DNA of 41,610 nt from Caryophanales bacterium UBA7581 (GTDB lineage Bacteria; Bacillota_I; Bacilli_A; RFN20; CAG-826). Positions 1-8,154 of this stretch are shown one piece after another; the stretch's first letter is position 1, and each line of letters starts with the position of its first letter. A program made the position numbers and the translations under genes. The stretch is from NCBI GenBank assembly GCA_002477825.1, contig DLKT01000025.1, positions 53,003-94,612 on the forward strand, given 5' to 3'. Under the pieces are notes generated by a model. It had not been told where the DNA came from and made no database searches. It worked only from the letters and a program-made list of their open reading frames with translations.

Positions 1-25
1 CTTTTTTTTCTACTTCATTTTCCAT
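1..25 (-). CDS. 5' end of a divergent gene (partial, product unknown)
   Basis: Reading the minus strand from position 25 gives ATG followed by eight open codons (M-E-N-E-V-E-K-K) before the window ends. A purine-rich GAGGGTGA lies just upstream of the ATG as a plausible ribosome binding site, and a TATAAT box follows at 57..52. That arrangement suggests a real gene start, but eight residues do not allow any product to be named. Confidence 0.4.
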
Positions 26-51
26 TCTTCATCACCCTCTCACACGTTTTT

Positions 52-80
52 ATTATACTATCTAGTGAAAGATTTTAGTA
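52..80 (-). promoter_or_regulatory. Candidate promoter of the left-edge minus-strand gene
   Basis: On the minus strand there is a perfect TATAAT at 57..52. The hexamer 17 bases upstream (80..75, TACTAA) is a poor -35 match. The -10 box lies about 27 bases before the ATG at 25, which suits a short leader. The call rests on the -10 box only. Confidence 0.35.
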
Positions 81-104
81 GAGAAAAGATGGTGATTATA
101 TAAT
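75..104 (+). promoter_or_regulatory. Candidate promoter of the giant membrane protein gene
   Basis: A perfect TATAAT occurs at 99-104 on the plus strand. The best -35 hexamer (TTAGTA, 75-80, spacing 18) is weak. If used, the leader would be about 110 bases of very AT-rich sequence with no clear fold. The region from 26 to 223 otherwise holds only the divergent promoter and AT-rich spacer. Confidence 0.3.
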
Positions 105-223
105 TTTTATCTCTTTAATATTTTAAAATAAAAAGATGAAAAATTTATAAATTTAATTTACTTATTTCGTGAATACATTTAATATATATGTATATATTAT
201 TAAATGCTGGGGGCGATTCGTTG

Positions 224-3200
224 ATGTATATTCCATTCCTATTTGAGCCACAAAACTTAACGGTTTTATTAAATATTGGCTTATTAGCAATTGTTTTACT
301 TATTATTTTATTTGCGGCATTCTCTATGCTTCGTAAAGCAATACCACAAATCTTTCATCTTGTATTTTATATAGTTGTAATGGTTATTGGTATTATTTGT
401 ATGCGACCACTCGCGAATTGGGTGGGGAATTATGATTTATCTTCTCTCAATCAAAGTATTGACTATAATGGAGAAGTGATTCAAATTACAACATTATTAG
501 AAACCATTCGTCAATTATTACAGGCGGTAGCGAAAAGTGAAGGGGAAAAATCCTTTTTATTTATCGCTGTTACGAATGGTGATGTAGCGACTTATATCGA
601 AGGATTAAGCATCATGATGGTTGCTTATATTACTTTTTTCCTCTACGCTTTACTTGCCATGATTTTATGTTGGCCAATTTCTAGTTTGATTTACCACTGT
701 GGATTTAAATTCATTTTCAAAAAAGAGCAAAGAAAATATAAATTTAAAAGAAGATGGAAATCTTTCGCTATTGGATTTGTCAGTGCAACAGTATCCATGG
801 CTATGCTTTTAAGTCCTTTAACCGCTTTAGCTAATTCTATCAACTATGGTGTTCAAAAAAATCGAACTCAAGAAGATAATCGCCTAGATCCAGAAACTTA
901 TGATAGTTATATTTCGTGGATTGATGCCTACAATGATAGTATTTTCGCTAAATTATTGTTTGGTAATAAAGGAAATTCTTTAGACATCATGCTCATGGAC
1001 TATACCACGCGTATGGACTTTAATGGTGAAGAATTACTTTTCTCTGATCAACTCTCTACGATTGCCGATACCGCTGAAAAATTAATTTCTTTAGGTCTTC
1101 TCTCTGATGGTGAAAATGGTTTTACCACTTCAGCATTATTTGGAAAGGGCGTTATTTCCACTTTAATTAAAACCATTACGGACTCGGACTTTTTATTAAA
1201 GATTATTCCGGTTTTAGCGCGTATTGCTTTAAATTATGCAGAAGTAAATGAAATTTTAGATACCGAGCATCTTTCCACCGTGCCGGATTTAGATTGGAAA
1301 AAACAATTACAACAAGTTGATAGCATTTATACCGCTTTATATGATGCTGGTTTAGTAGAAGACTTAACCGATGATAGTGTGTTAGAAGTCGGTTTACCTG
1401 ATAATAAAGAACTCATGTATGAAGCGTTTGATATTTTAGATCAAACCGAATTATTCCAAACCGTTATTCCCGCTATTCTTTATTATTACGTGACGAACGC
1501 TAAAACAGATGAAGCAAATCAAGATTTGGATATTCTTTCTTATTTATCCAAAGATTGGTCAGATTATGAGAGTATCAAATGGGGCAGTGAACTTCGTATT
1601 TTTTATGATACCATCATGGGCTTAGATGAAAAATTTGATATCAAGTTTACCATGAAAAAAGATGATAAAAAAGCTGAGAAAAAACCAACTTTAAAAGCGC
1701 GTGTTTTCCATACAGGCTTTATGACGCATCCTTCATTAAAAGAAGATGATAATAGCAGTGAAGAAGAGACCACACAAAGTCCGTTAATTAAAGTTCTTTT
1801 TGGAGAAAAATCAAATGAAGTCATTAAATTCTTAACGAATTATGACGTGGAAAAAGAAACTTTGTCTAAAGAAGGAACCTGTCTTCTTGATAGTGGCATT
1901 TTAATGAAACTCGTTCAATTAGATACCCTTTTACCCGATGTATTAGATAAGAATTTAAAAGATGAAAGTGGTAATAGCTATATTGATTTAGATGAAGAAC
2001 AAAAAGAAGAAATGCAAAATAAACTTTCTCAAATGCAAAAAGAGCCAACGCATGAAGAAATCAAAAAAGAATTAGCGTATATCATGCGTTTTGCAAGTTA
2101 CATTTTAGATGAAAACCAAGTGGATATTAATCATCCGGATAACATTTTAAATGACGAGACATCTCGAGAAGCTATCAAAAAAGCCTCTCCTTATATTGAT
2201 AAGTCTTATTTATTAAAAACCATTGTCCCATCATTATTTGAGAATTTATTAAAGGATGTTGATTTCGGTGAAGATATTCCTTTAAAAGGTAGTGACCTAA
2301 ACTTTAAAAAAGATAACATCGTTTTTGGTGAAGAAATTCCACTTTTACTCGATGCATATGAAAACATTCTCTCAGTCAGTGAAGCGATGGCTGAACCTGA
2401 ACTTAAAGATAAACTGACTAAGTTAGATGCAGAAAAATTAGCGAAAGCGTTACATAATATTCAAAAGTCCAAGATTATTAATCCACCAAGTGAAAATAAT
2501 AAAAACTTTGAATCCATTTTAGATGTCATCTTCAACAACGAAGATATGAAACAAATGGGCATTTATAGCGATAGCGACGTAGACTATAGCTTAGTGAAAA
2601 ACTGGGACGTTGAAATTGACGCAATTGCAGAAGTGTTTACCCAAATTCAAGCGGGTGACTTTGTCGATTTATTGACCGGTGATAACTTTGCTATTAAAGA
2701 CATGCAAGCAGAAAGTATTCTTGGCTTGTTTGGTAGCATTGATGACTCCATTCTTTTAAGAAATACTTTTGGTACCGTATTAGATAAAAACTTAGCGTCC
2801 GCTTTACAAATTGATGAAGAATTTTCGGAGAATATTACTTTTAAAAACGTTACTTCTTGGGAAGATGAAGGTGCTAATTTAAAAGCGGTTATTGAAGTGT
2901 TCCAACGCTTACCAGATGACGCTGATTTAGCAACGATTGATTGGCTCAATAGCGATACTACTATCTCTCATGATTTAATTCAAGCCGTTGCCGATATGCA
3001 ATTATTCCAAAATCCTAAAGATGAAAATGAAAACTATTTTGGTAGTTATATTCATCATCTTTTAACCGCCAATAATAGTGGCTTAGGTGATTATTTAAAA
3101 GATTATCCTGCTAATGAAACACCAACTTATAACACTTCTAAAAATGATTTTGAACATAGTGTTTGGAAGAGTACGGAAGGAAAAACCAGCGAGGTCGATG

Positions 3201-5194
3201 CGATTATTGGGGTATTAGATACTTTACAATCTATCGGAAGAGAAAAGATTGAAAATGATAGTACTTTAGATGCAACGAAACCGGGAACAATCGGTTTAGA
3301 CACCCTATCTTCTGGTGATGTAAGTGCTACAAATATGCGTGAGATTATTAATAGTCTTAGCGATTCAGACGCGTTACGAATGGTCGCTGTGAATGGCATT
3401 TCTAGCGCGATTCAAGGAGAAAACTCACCATTAAAATTAGAGGGAATCAATTTAAATGATATTAACATTGGTTATTTAAGTAATGAAGATTCAAAAGAAG
3501 AAAGAAAAGCGGAACTGACTCGTTTAGCTGATGCTTATGAAACGATTGAATCTTTAGATATTTTATCAGGCTCTATTCAAAACTTAGATGCCACAGTTGT
3601 GTCGAATTTACTTAGTACTTTACATCAATCTCATTTATTCAATAGCTTTGAAGATAATTCAAAAAATAAAGAAAATCGTACAGATTTAACGTTGTTTGAA
3701 CAAATGATTTCTTACTTGTTTAACGAAGCAGGGGTATTAAATTATGTAACCGAAGCGGATGAAGAAGAAGCAAGAAAAGCCGAGTTTAAACAAATAGTTT
3801 TAGATGTTAAGAATGATTTATGTGGCACTTCAGTTACTGTAAATAGTGAGCAAGATGGCTGGGGAAAAGACGTAAGCGATAAAAAAGAACTCGCTTATAT
3901 TGAAGATATCATCAGTCGATTATCGGGGCATGATTCTTTAACAAGCGAAATCTTGTTAGATATGACGACTTCGGATTTACAAGCATTATTAAAATCCATG
4001 AACCATAGTAAACTCATGCACAAGGCGGTTTATAAATTCTATGATGGTACGTTAAATGCTATTGGATTTAATGCTTTCTTAGATTTAAATAGTTTGGATT
4101 ATAAACTGATGGATTATATAGGCGATAAAGAAGAACGCCATGACCAAGAAATTGATTTATTTGTTAACTTAATTCAAGAAGCGCGTGTAGAGGATACGAT
4201 AGATGAAGAAGGCAATTCTCAAGTAACTTATTTTGATTTTGAACATGAAGATATTAAACGTTGGGTTCAAAGTAAAGAGAAAGGTGGAGACGGAAAATCT
4301 TCCGTTCCATTCTTTAGCCTTTTATTCAACTCAGAAGTATTAAAATATAAGAGTACAAGTGAAAAAACTCATATTGCCAGTGCCGAAATTCTTTATAACG
4401 TTTTAAAGAAATCAAATAATGATAAGTACATCAGTGGCACGATTGAAGAAGAAAGAATCAATCGTATTGAAACCTTCTTTAAAGCGCCATATCAAATGAC
4501 CGATGTAAACGAAGGTGAAAGCATGAACCGTATTTTACGTATTATGGATTCTTCTTTCACAGGATCATTTGAAGATATTTCCACTAATGAAGAATTATCC
4601 AATACGATTTACAAAATCATGTTATCCGCTTATAACTATAAGTGTATTGATGATGATGGAAATGTCGTAAATGATGAGCTTCGAAATGAGAATCGCGCGT
4701 ATTTATCAAGTGAAATTGTCGCTAATTACTTAAAAGCGTTTGACCCAACACAAGATGAAACGAGCGAAGATGCTCGAATCGCTTGGATTGAAAGTGTCAA
4801 TTCGAATACTGTCGATATATTTAGAGTCACAAATGTAACTGCTGAAGAAGTACAAAGTATTTTCTCTTTAAAGAGAACTTATACAAAATTAGTAGAAAAT
4901 CATTCGGAAGAAAATAAAACTAACTTCCAAATCGCGGCTGATAGAATCGATAGACATAAAGATGAGGACATTACTGAATACTCCAATGTTTTAGGCAAAT
5001 TAGTGGCTACCATGTTTGATAATTCAATTTGTAAAAAGTCCTATAATTTATCTTATAATGGCATTCCATTAGGAGAAATGACCTTAGAAGAGTTCTTTAA
5101 TCAAACTTATGACGTTGATGGCCTTAGAACGGTTGCGAAAACTTATGGTGAAAAAGCGGCACGTATGATTTTGGTGGCGAATCAATTAGACTAG
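224..5194 (+). CDS. Giant membrane-anchored repeat protein, function unknown (1,656 aa)
   Basis: I do not recognise this protein. The start is placed at ATG 224, preceded by GGGGG at 209-213; the earlier in-frame ATG at 188 has no ribosome binding site, and TTG 221 is an alternative. Numbering from 224, hydrophobic segments lie at about 13-36, 43-63, 125-157 and 180-203. Basic residues follow helix 1, and a strongly basic stretch (about 166-180) lies between helices 3 and 4. By the positive-inside rule this puts the N-terminus outside and the remaining ~1,450 residues outside the cell. Helix 4 ends in LTALA-NS, which could also be read as a signal peptidase I site. The exodomain is acidic, predicted largely helical, and contains about eight degenerate repeats. 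Codon use resembles the neighbours. yigZ starts 8 bases after the stop, suggesting co-transcription. A large surface structural or adhesive role is possible but unsupported. Confidence 0.85.
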   Translation: MYIPFLFEPQNLTVLLNIGLLAIVLLIILFAAFSMLRKAIPQIFHLVFYIVVMVIGIICMRPLANWVGNYDLSSLNQSIDYNGEVIQITTLLETIRQLLQAVAKSEGEKSFLFIAVTNGDVATYIEGLSIMMVAYITFFLYALLAMILCWPISSLIYHCGFKFIFKKEQRKYKFKRRWKSFAIGFVSATVSMAMLLSPLTALANSINYGVQKNRTQEDNRLDPETYDSYISWIDAYNDSIFAKLLFGNKGNSLDIMLMDYTTRMDFNGEELLFSDQLSTIADTAEKLISLGLLSDGENGFTTSALFGKGVISTLIKTITDSDFLLKIIPVLARIALNYAEVNEILDTEHLSTVPDLDWKKQLQQVDSIYTALYDAGLVEDLTDDSVLEVGLPDNKELMYEAFDILDQTELFQTVIPAILYYYVTNAKTDEANQDLDILSYLSKDWSDYESIKWGSELRIFYDTIMGLDEKFDIKFTMKKDDKKAEKKPTLKARVFHTGFMTHPSLKEDDNSSEEETTQSPLIKVLFGEKSNEVIKFLTNYDVEKETLSKEGTCLLDSGILMKLVQLDTLLPDVLDKNLKDESGNSYIDLDEEQKEEMQNKLSQMQKEPTHEEIKKELAYIMRFASYILDENQVDINHPDNILNDETSREAIKKASPYIDKSYLLKTIVPSLFENLLKDVDFGEDIPLKGSDLNFKKDNIVFGEEIPLLLDAYENILSVSEAMAEPELKDKLTKLDAEKLAKALHNIQKSKIINPPSENNKNFESILDVIFNNEDMKQMGIYSDSDVDYSLVKNWDVEIDAIAEVFTQIQAGDFVDLLTGDNFAIKDMQAESILGLFGSIDDSILLRNTFGTVLDKNLASALQIDEEFSENITFKNVTSWEDEGANLKAVIEVFQRLPDDADLATIDWLNSDTTISHDLIQAVADMQLFQNPKDENENYFGSYIHHLLTANNSGLGDYLKDYPANETPTYNTSKNDFEHSVWKSTEGKTSEVDAIIGVLDTLQSIGREKIENDSTLDATKPGTIGLDTLSSGDVSATNMREIINSLSDSDALRMVAVNGISSAIQGENSPLKLEGINLNDINIGYLSNEDSKEERKAELTRLADAYETIESLDILSGSIQNLDATVVSNLLSTLHQSHLFNSFEDNSKNKENRTDLTLFEQMISYLFNEAGVLNYVTEADEEEARKAEFKQIVLDVKNDLCGTSVTVNSEQDGWGKDVSDKKELAYIEDIISRLSGHDSLTSEILLDMTTSDLQALLKSMNHSKLMHKAVYKFYDGTLNAIGFNAFLDLNSLDYKLMDYIGDKEERHDQEIDLFVNLIQEARVEDTIDEEGNSQVTYFDFEHEDIKRWVQSKEKGGDGKSSVPFFSLLFNSEVLKYKSTSEKTHIASAEILYNVLKKSNNDKYISGTIEEERINRIETFFKAPYQMTDVNEGESMNRILRIMDSSFTGSFEDISTNEELSNTIYKIMLSAYNYKCIDDDGNVVNDELRNENRAYLSSEIVANYLKAFDPTQDETSEDARIAWIESVNSNTVDIFRVTNVTAEEVQSIFSLKRTYTKLVENHSEENKTNFQIAADRIDRHKDEDITEYSNVLGKLVATMFDNSICKKSYNLSYNGIPLGEMTLEEFFNQTYDVDGLRTVAKTYGEKAARMILVANQLD
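1052..4066 (+). repeat. Degenerate protein-level repeats in the giant membrane protein
   Basis: Within the 224-5194 protein (numbered from ATG 224), a recurring module can be aligned by eye at about 277-336, 340-423, 691-770, 789-861, 869-947, 973-1062, 1079-1166 and 1210-1281. The common pattern is often a Trp, then a short acidic linker, an amphipathic helix (E-x-x-A-I-x-V-h-x-x-L), a variable middle, and a second helix ending in L-x-x-h-x-x-S-x-L-h. Examples of the closing motif are TDSDFL, IDDSIL, LHQSHL and MNHSKL. Sequence identity is low, so this is a fold-level repeat, not a recent DNA duplication. Confidence 0.5.
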
Positions 5195-5202
5195 GTGTTT
5201 TT

Positions 5203-5811
5203 ATGAATACGATTCAAAATGAAGTAACCTCGTTATATGAAATTGAACGCTCCTCCTTTTATGGGATACTTGCCCCGATTCAAAGTGAAGAAGAAGCGAA
5301 AAGAGTCATCGACAAAACAAGAAAACAACATCCCAAGGCTCGCCACGTTTGTTATGCTTATATCGTGAATCAAACGCAAAAATCAAATGATAATGGTGAG
5401 CCCAAAGGAACAGCGGGGCGGCCTCTTTTAGAACTATTAAATCAATATCAGTTACAAAACGTAATTTTATTGGTAGTCCGTTATTTTGGCGGTATTAAAT
5501 TAGGAGCAGGACGCTTGCTTAGAAGCTATGTAGAAACAGGGGCTTTAGCCTTAAAAAAAGCCGATATTTATTCTAGTTATGAAGCTTATCGCTATGAGCT
5601 CCATATGAGTCCAAAAATTTATGATGCAATGATGCGTGCAATTACGAAAATCAATGCTACAATAGAGGAGTGCTTCTTCTTAGAAGAAGTAGTGCTTACA
5701 ATCAATTCTAAAAAGGATATCCGAAAAGAAATATTAGAAATTTCGCAAGGTCAAGTCCAAATCAAAGAATTAGAAAAGATAGAAAAATGGGAGAAGAAAA
5801 AAGATGAGTGA
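5203..5811 (+). CDS. yigZ: YigZ/IMPACT family protein
   Basis: This 202-residue protein matches the YigZ/IMPACT (UPF0029) family along its length. The diagnostic core is visible: RHVCYAY at about 48-54, the segment NGEPKGTAGRP at about 65-75, and VRYFGGIKLGAGRLLRSY at about 93-110. A C-terminal ferredoxin-like lobe follows. Eukaryotic IMPACT modulates the Gcn2 pathway, whereas the bacterial role is not settled. The ATG at 5203 follows TAGGTG and lies 8 bases after the previous stop. The 3' end overlaps mrp by 8 bases, so the two are probably translationally coupled. Confidence 0.93.
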   Translation: MNTIQNEVTSLYEIERSSFYGILAPIQSEEEAKRVIDKTRKQHPKARHVCYAYIVNQTQKSNDNGEPKGTAGRPLLELLNQYQLQNVILLVVRYFGGIKLGAGRLLRSYVETGALALKKADIYSSYEAYRYELHMSPKIYDAMMRAITKINATIEECFFLEEVVLTINSKKDIRKEILEISQGQVQIKELEKIEKWEKKKDE

Positions 5812-6637
5812 ATGTAATCATGATTGCGGTGGCTGTTCCAAAAGCTGCAGCGAAAGAATTGAAAAAATAACGACCAATGAAAAAAGCAAAGTTCGTCACG
5901 TCATTGGTGTTTTATCAGGAAAAGGTGGCGTAGGAAAATCCTTCGTATCTTCCTTATTAGCGGTTGAACTTCGTAAAAGAGGCTATAACGTTGGTGTTTT
6001 AGATGCGGATATTACTGGTCCATCCATTCCGCAAGCCTTTGGTATTGAAGAACCAGCCATGGGAGAAAATGGAATGATTTATCCCGCTATGACAAAAACA
6101 GGAATTTCCGTTATTTCTTCCATGATGTTTTTAGAACATAAAGAAGATCCTATCGTATGGCGTGGTGTCATGTTAGGAGAAATGGTCAAGCAATTCTATC
6201 ACGATGTATTTTGGGATGATGTCGACTTTATGGTCGTCGATATGCCCCCAGGAACCGGAGATGTTGCTTTAACCACTTTCCAATATTTACCCGTGGATGC
6301 GATTGTGATTGTAACTTCACCCCAAGAACTCGTTTCTACCATTGTAGAAAAAGCGGTCAAAATGGCCAATATGATGAATATTCCTATTTTAGGATTAGTA
6401 GAAAATATGTCTTATATTGAATGCCCATGCTGCAAAGAACATATCGAAGTCTTTGGAAAATCCCATGTAGAAGAAGTAGCAAAACACTATAACTTACCGG
6501 TTTTAGCGCGTCTTCCTCTTTGCCCCGATTTCGTTTCTTTAGCGGATACGGGGAAAGTTGAAATGATCGATGCTTCTTCTTATTTAGAAAATCTTTTAGA
6601 AACTGTAACTAAGTTAGATGTAGAGGAGGAAAAATAA
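5804..6637 (+). CDS. mrp: Mrp/Nbp35-family Fe-S cluster carrier P-loop ATPase
   Basis: This 277-residue protein is a MinD/Mrp-type ATPase that carries Fe-S clusters to target proteins in the cytoplasm. The deviant Walker A motif SGKGGVGKS is at 38-46, and DADITGPS follows at about 68-75. MPPGTGDV is at about 147-154, and the bridging C-x-x-C pair is Cys207/Cys210 in ECPCC. The N-terminus has an Nbp35-like cluster of cysteines (Cys4, Cys8, Cys11, Cys15), more than the plain bacterial ApbC form, so it may hold an additional cluster. The start overlaps yigZ by 8 bases. The stop shares one base with the next ATG (TAATG), placing it in a three-gene translationally coupled unit. Confidence 0.95.
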   Translation: MSECNHDCGGCSKSCSERIEKITTNEKSKVRHVIGVLSGKGGVGKSFVSSLLAVELRKRGYNVGVLDADITGPSIPQAFGIEEPAMGENGMIYPAMTKTGISVISSMMFLEHKEDPIVWRGVMLGEMVKQFYHDVFWDDVDFMVVDMPPGTGDVALTTFQYLPVDAIVIVTSPQELVSTIVEKAVKMANMMNIPILGLVENMSYIECPCCKEHIEVFGKSHVEEVAKHYNLPVLARLPLCPDFVSLADTGKVEMIDASSYLENLLETVTKLDVEEEK

Positions 6638-8019
6638 TGATTACCAAACAAGAATATACAAAAAGACGTTCCATCTTTTTACACAAAATGAAAAACAATT
6701 CCGTCGCTGTTTTATTTTCGGGAACCCCCATTAAAGCAAGCGCGGATGAAAATTATCCTTTTGAAGTAAACCGCAACTTCTATTATTTAACCGGTATTCA
6801 ACAAGCGGAATCGATGCTTGTATTTGTGAAATCGGCGGGAAATGTGAATATTTATTTATTCATTGAAGAAGTTGATCCTTACCGCGTAAAATGGACAGGA
6901 AAAATGCTTTCTTTTGCCGAAGCAAGTGAGATAAGCGGAGTTAAAGATATTTTACCTACTAAACATTTTCAAGCGAAACTTCAATTATTCTTAGACGGAC
7001 AAAGAAACGCTTATGGTCGTATTGAAAATATTTATTTAGACTTAGAATCTGGATTATATATCGCTAACGAAAAGACCACAAAAGATTATGCTTTTGAACT
7101 TTCTAGAAAATATCCAGGCTTAGTTTGCTTAGATGCTTATAAAATGATCGTGGAAGAAAGAATGATTAAATCGAGTGCCGAAATTGAAGAAATTCGTCAA
7201 TCTATTCAAGTGACACAACTCGGCTTAGAAGCGATTATGAAGAAATTAAAACCGGGTTTATATGAATATCAAATTTCTTCGTTATTCCGTTACACGGTCG
7301 CTAACTTCAATCATTCCGGTTTAGCGTTCCCCACCATTTGTGCGGGTGGAGAAAATGCCACGATTCTTCATTATCCAACACCGGATGGTTTATTAAAAGC
7401 GAATACCTTATTGTTACTTGATTTAGGTGCAGAAAAGAATTTATATCGCGCCGATATTTCAAGAACCTATCCTGTGAGTGGTACTTTTAAAGGAAGAGAA
7501 AAAGAAATTTATGAAATGGTTTTACACTGCAATAAAGCAGTCGCAAACTTCGTTCGCCCAGGTATCACTTTAGCGGACGTTCACAATTTCTCCTTTGAAT
7601 TTTTAAAATCGGAATTAATTTCTCGTGGCTATATTTCTGCGGAAGCCATCCGTAAAGAAGCGGATAAAGAAATTGAAGCAAGAGAATTAATCGCTCCTTT
7701 AACAGAAGTCGAAAAAGAAGATATTTATAAAGGTAAAATGCATGATGCTGTTTATAAATACTATTATCATAACGTCACGCACCACTTAGGTCTTGATACT
7801 CATGATGCTAGTTTTCGTGATATGAAGCTTGAACCGGGTATGGTCATTACCGATGAACCAGGATTATATTTTGCTGAATATGGTATCGGTGTGCGTATTG
7901 AAGATGACCTTCTCGTTTTAGAAAATGGAGCGGAAGTTTTATCGAAAGATATCATTAAAGAAATTGAAGATATTGAACATTTCATGCAAGGTTCTAAAAA
8001 GGAAACTAAACACGAATAA
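6637..8019 (+). CDS. pepP: Xaa-Pro aminopeptidase (M24B metallopeptidase)
   Basis: This 460-residue cytosolic enzyme should remove N-terminal residues that precede proline, using two divalent metal ions. The N-terminal AMP_N domain covers about 1-150 and includes the NRNFYYLTGI signature. The creatinase-fold catalytic domain follows from about 175. Metal ligands are visible in order: Asp262 (LLDLG), Asp273 (ADIS), a His near 382 (HHLGLDTHD), a Glu near 406 (TDEPGLY) and a Glu near 421 (RIEDD). Length fits the family. Its ATG shares one base with the mrp stop codon, with GAGGAAAA ahead of it. A terminator lies about 60 bases after the stop. Confidence 0.95.
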   Translation: MITKQEYTKRRSIFLHKMKNNSVAVLFSGTPIKASADENYPFEVNRNFYYLTGIQQAESMLVFVKSAGNVNIYLFIEEVDPYRVKWTGKMLSFAEASEISGVKDILPTKHFQAKLQLFLDGQRNAYGRIENIYLDLESGLYIANEKTTKDYAFELSRKYPGLVCLDAYKMIVEERMIKSSAEIEEIRQSIQVTQLGLEAIMKKLKPGLYEYQISSLFRYTVANFNHSGLAFPTICAGGENATILHYPTPDGLLKANTLLLLDLGAEKNLYRADISRTYPVSGTFKGREKEIYEMVLHCNKAVANFVRPGITLADVHNFSFEFLKSELISRGYISAEAIRKEADKEIEARELIAPLTEVEKEDIYKGKMHDAVYKYYYHNVTHHLGLDTHDASFRDMKLEPGMVITDEPGLYFAEYGIGVRIEDDLLVLENGAEVLSKDIIKEIEDIEHFMQGSKKETKHE

Positions 8020-8077
8020 AAAAGCAGTAATTCCCTTTTTGTAGTTAATTAAAAATTGCAAAATTCGGTGGTTTTTG

Positions 8078-8116
8078 GCGCTTTTTTGCAATCTAACATT
8101 GCAAGGCGCTTTTTTT
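8078..8116 (+). terminator. Rho-independent terminator after pepP
   Basis: TTGCAAT (8086-8092) and ATTGCAA (8098-8104) form a perfect 7-bp stem with a CTAAC loop. GCGC (8078-8081) and GCGC (8106-8109) can extend it across an internal loop. A T-run follows at 8110-8116. An upstream copy, ATTGCAAAA (8055-8063), could pair instead with TTTTGCAAT (8084-8092), giving a competing fold. The right arm coincides with the next promoter. Confidence 0.6.
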
Positions 8117-8127
8117 CTTTGTACAAT
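8099..8127 (+). promoter_or_regulatory. Promoter of malQ-glpK
   Basis: TTGCAA at 8099-8104 and TACAAT at 8122-8127 are separated by 17 bases. They lie 28 bases before the malQ ATG, which has AGAAAGGTGA as its ribosome binding site. The -35 box is the right arm of the terminator hairpin and the T-run sits in the spacer, so terminator and promoter physically overlap. Confidence 0.6.
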
Positions 8128-8154
8128 AAAAATAGAAAAAAGAAAGGTGATTTT

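Noticed and set aside
1603..3399. Antisense open frames within the giant protein gene and similar ones elsewhere (e.g. 38124-38426, 29629-29923)
   Set aside because: They are low-complexity mirror frames of strongly coding sequence, without ribosome binding sites or recognisable domains.
8056..8154. Upstream extension of the malQ reading frame by 33 codons
   Set aside because: It runs through a terminator hairpin and the promoter and has no ribosome binding site. MalQ proteins begin at the ERGSGIL sequence, which follows ATG 8155.
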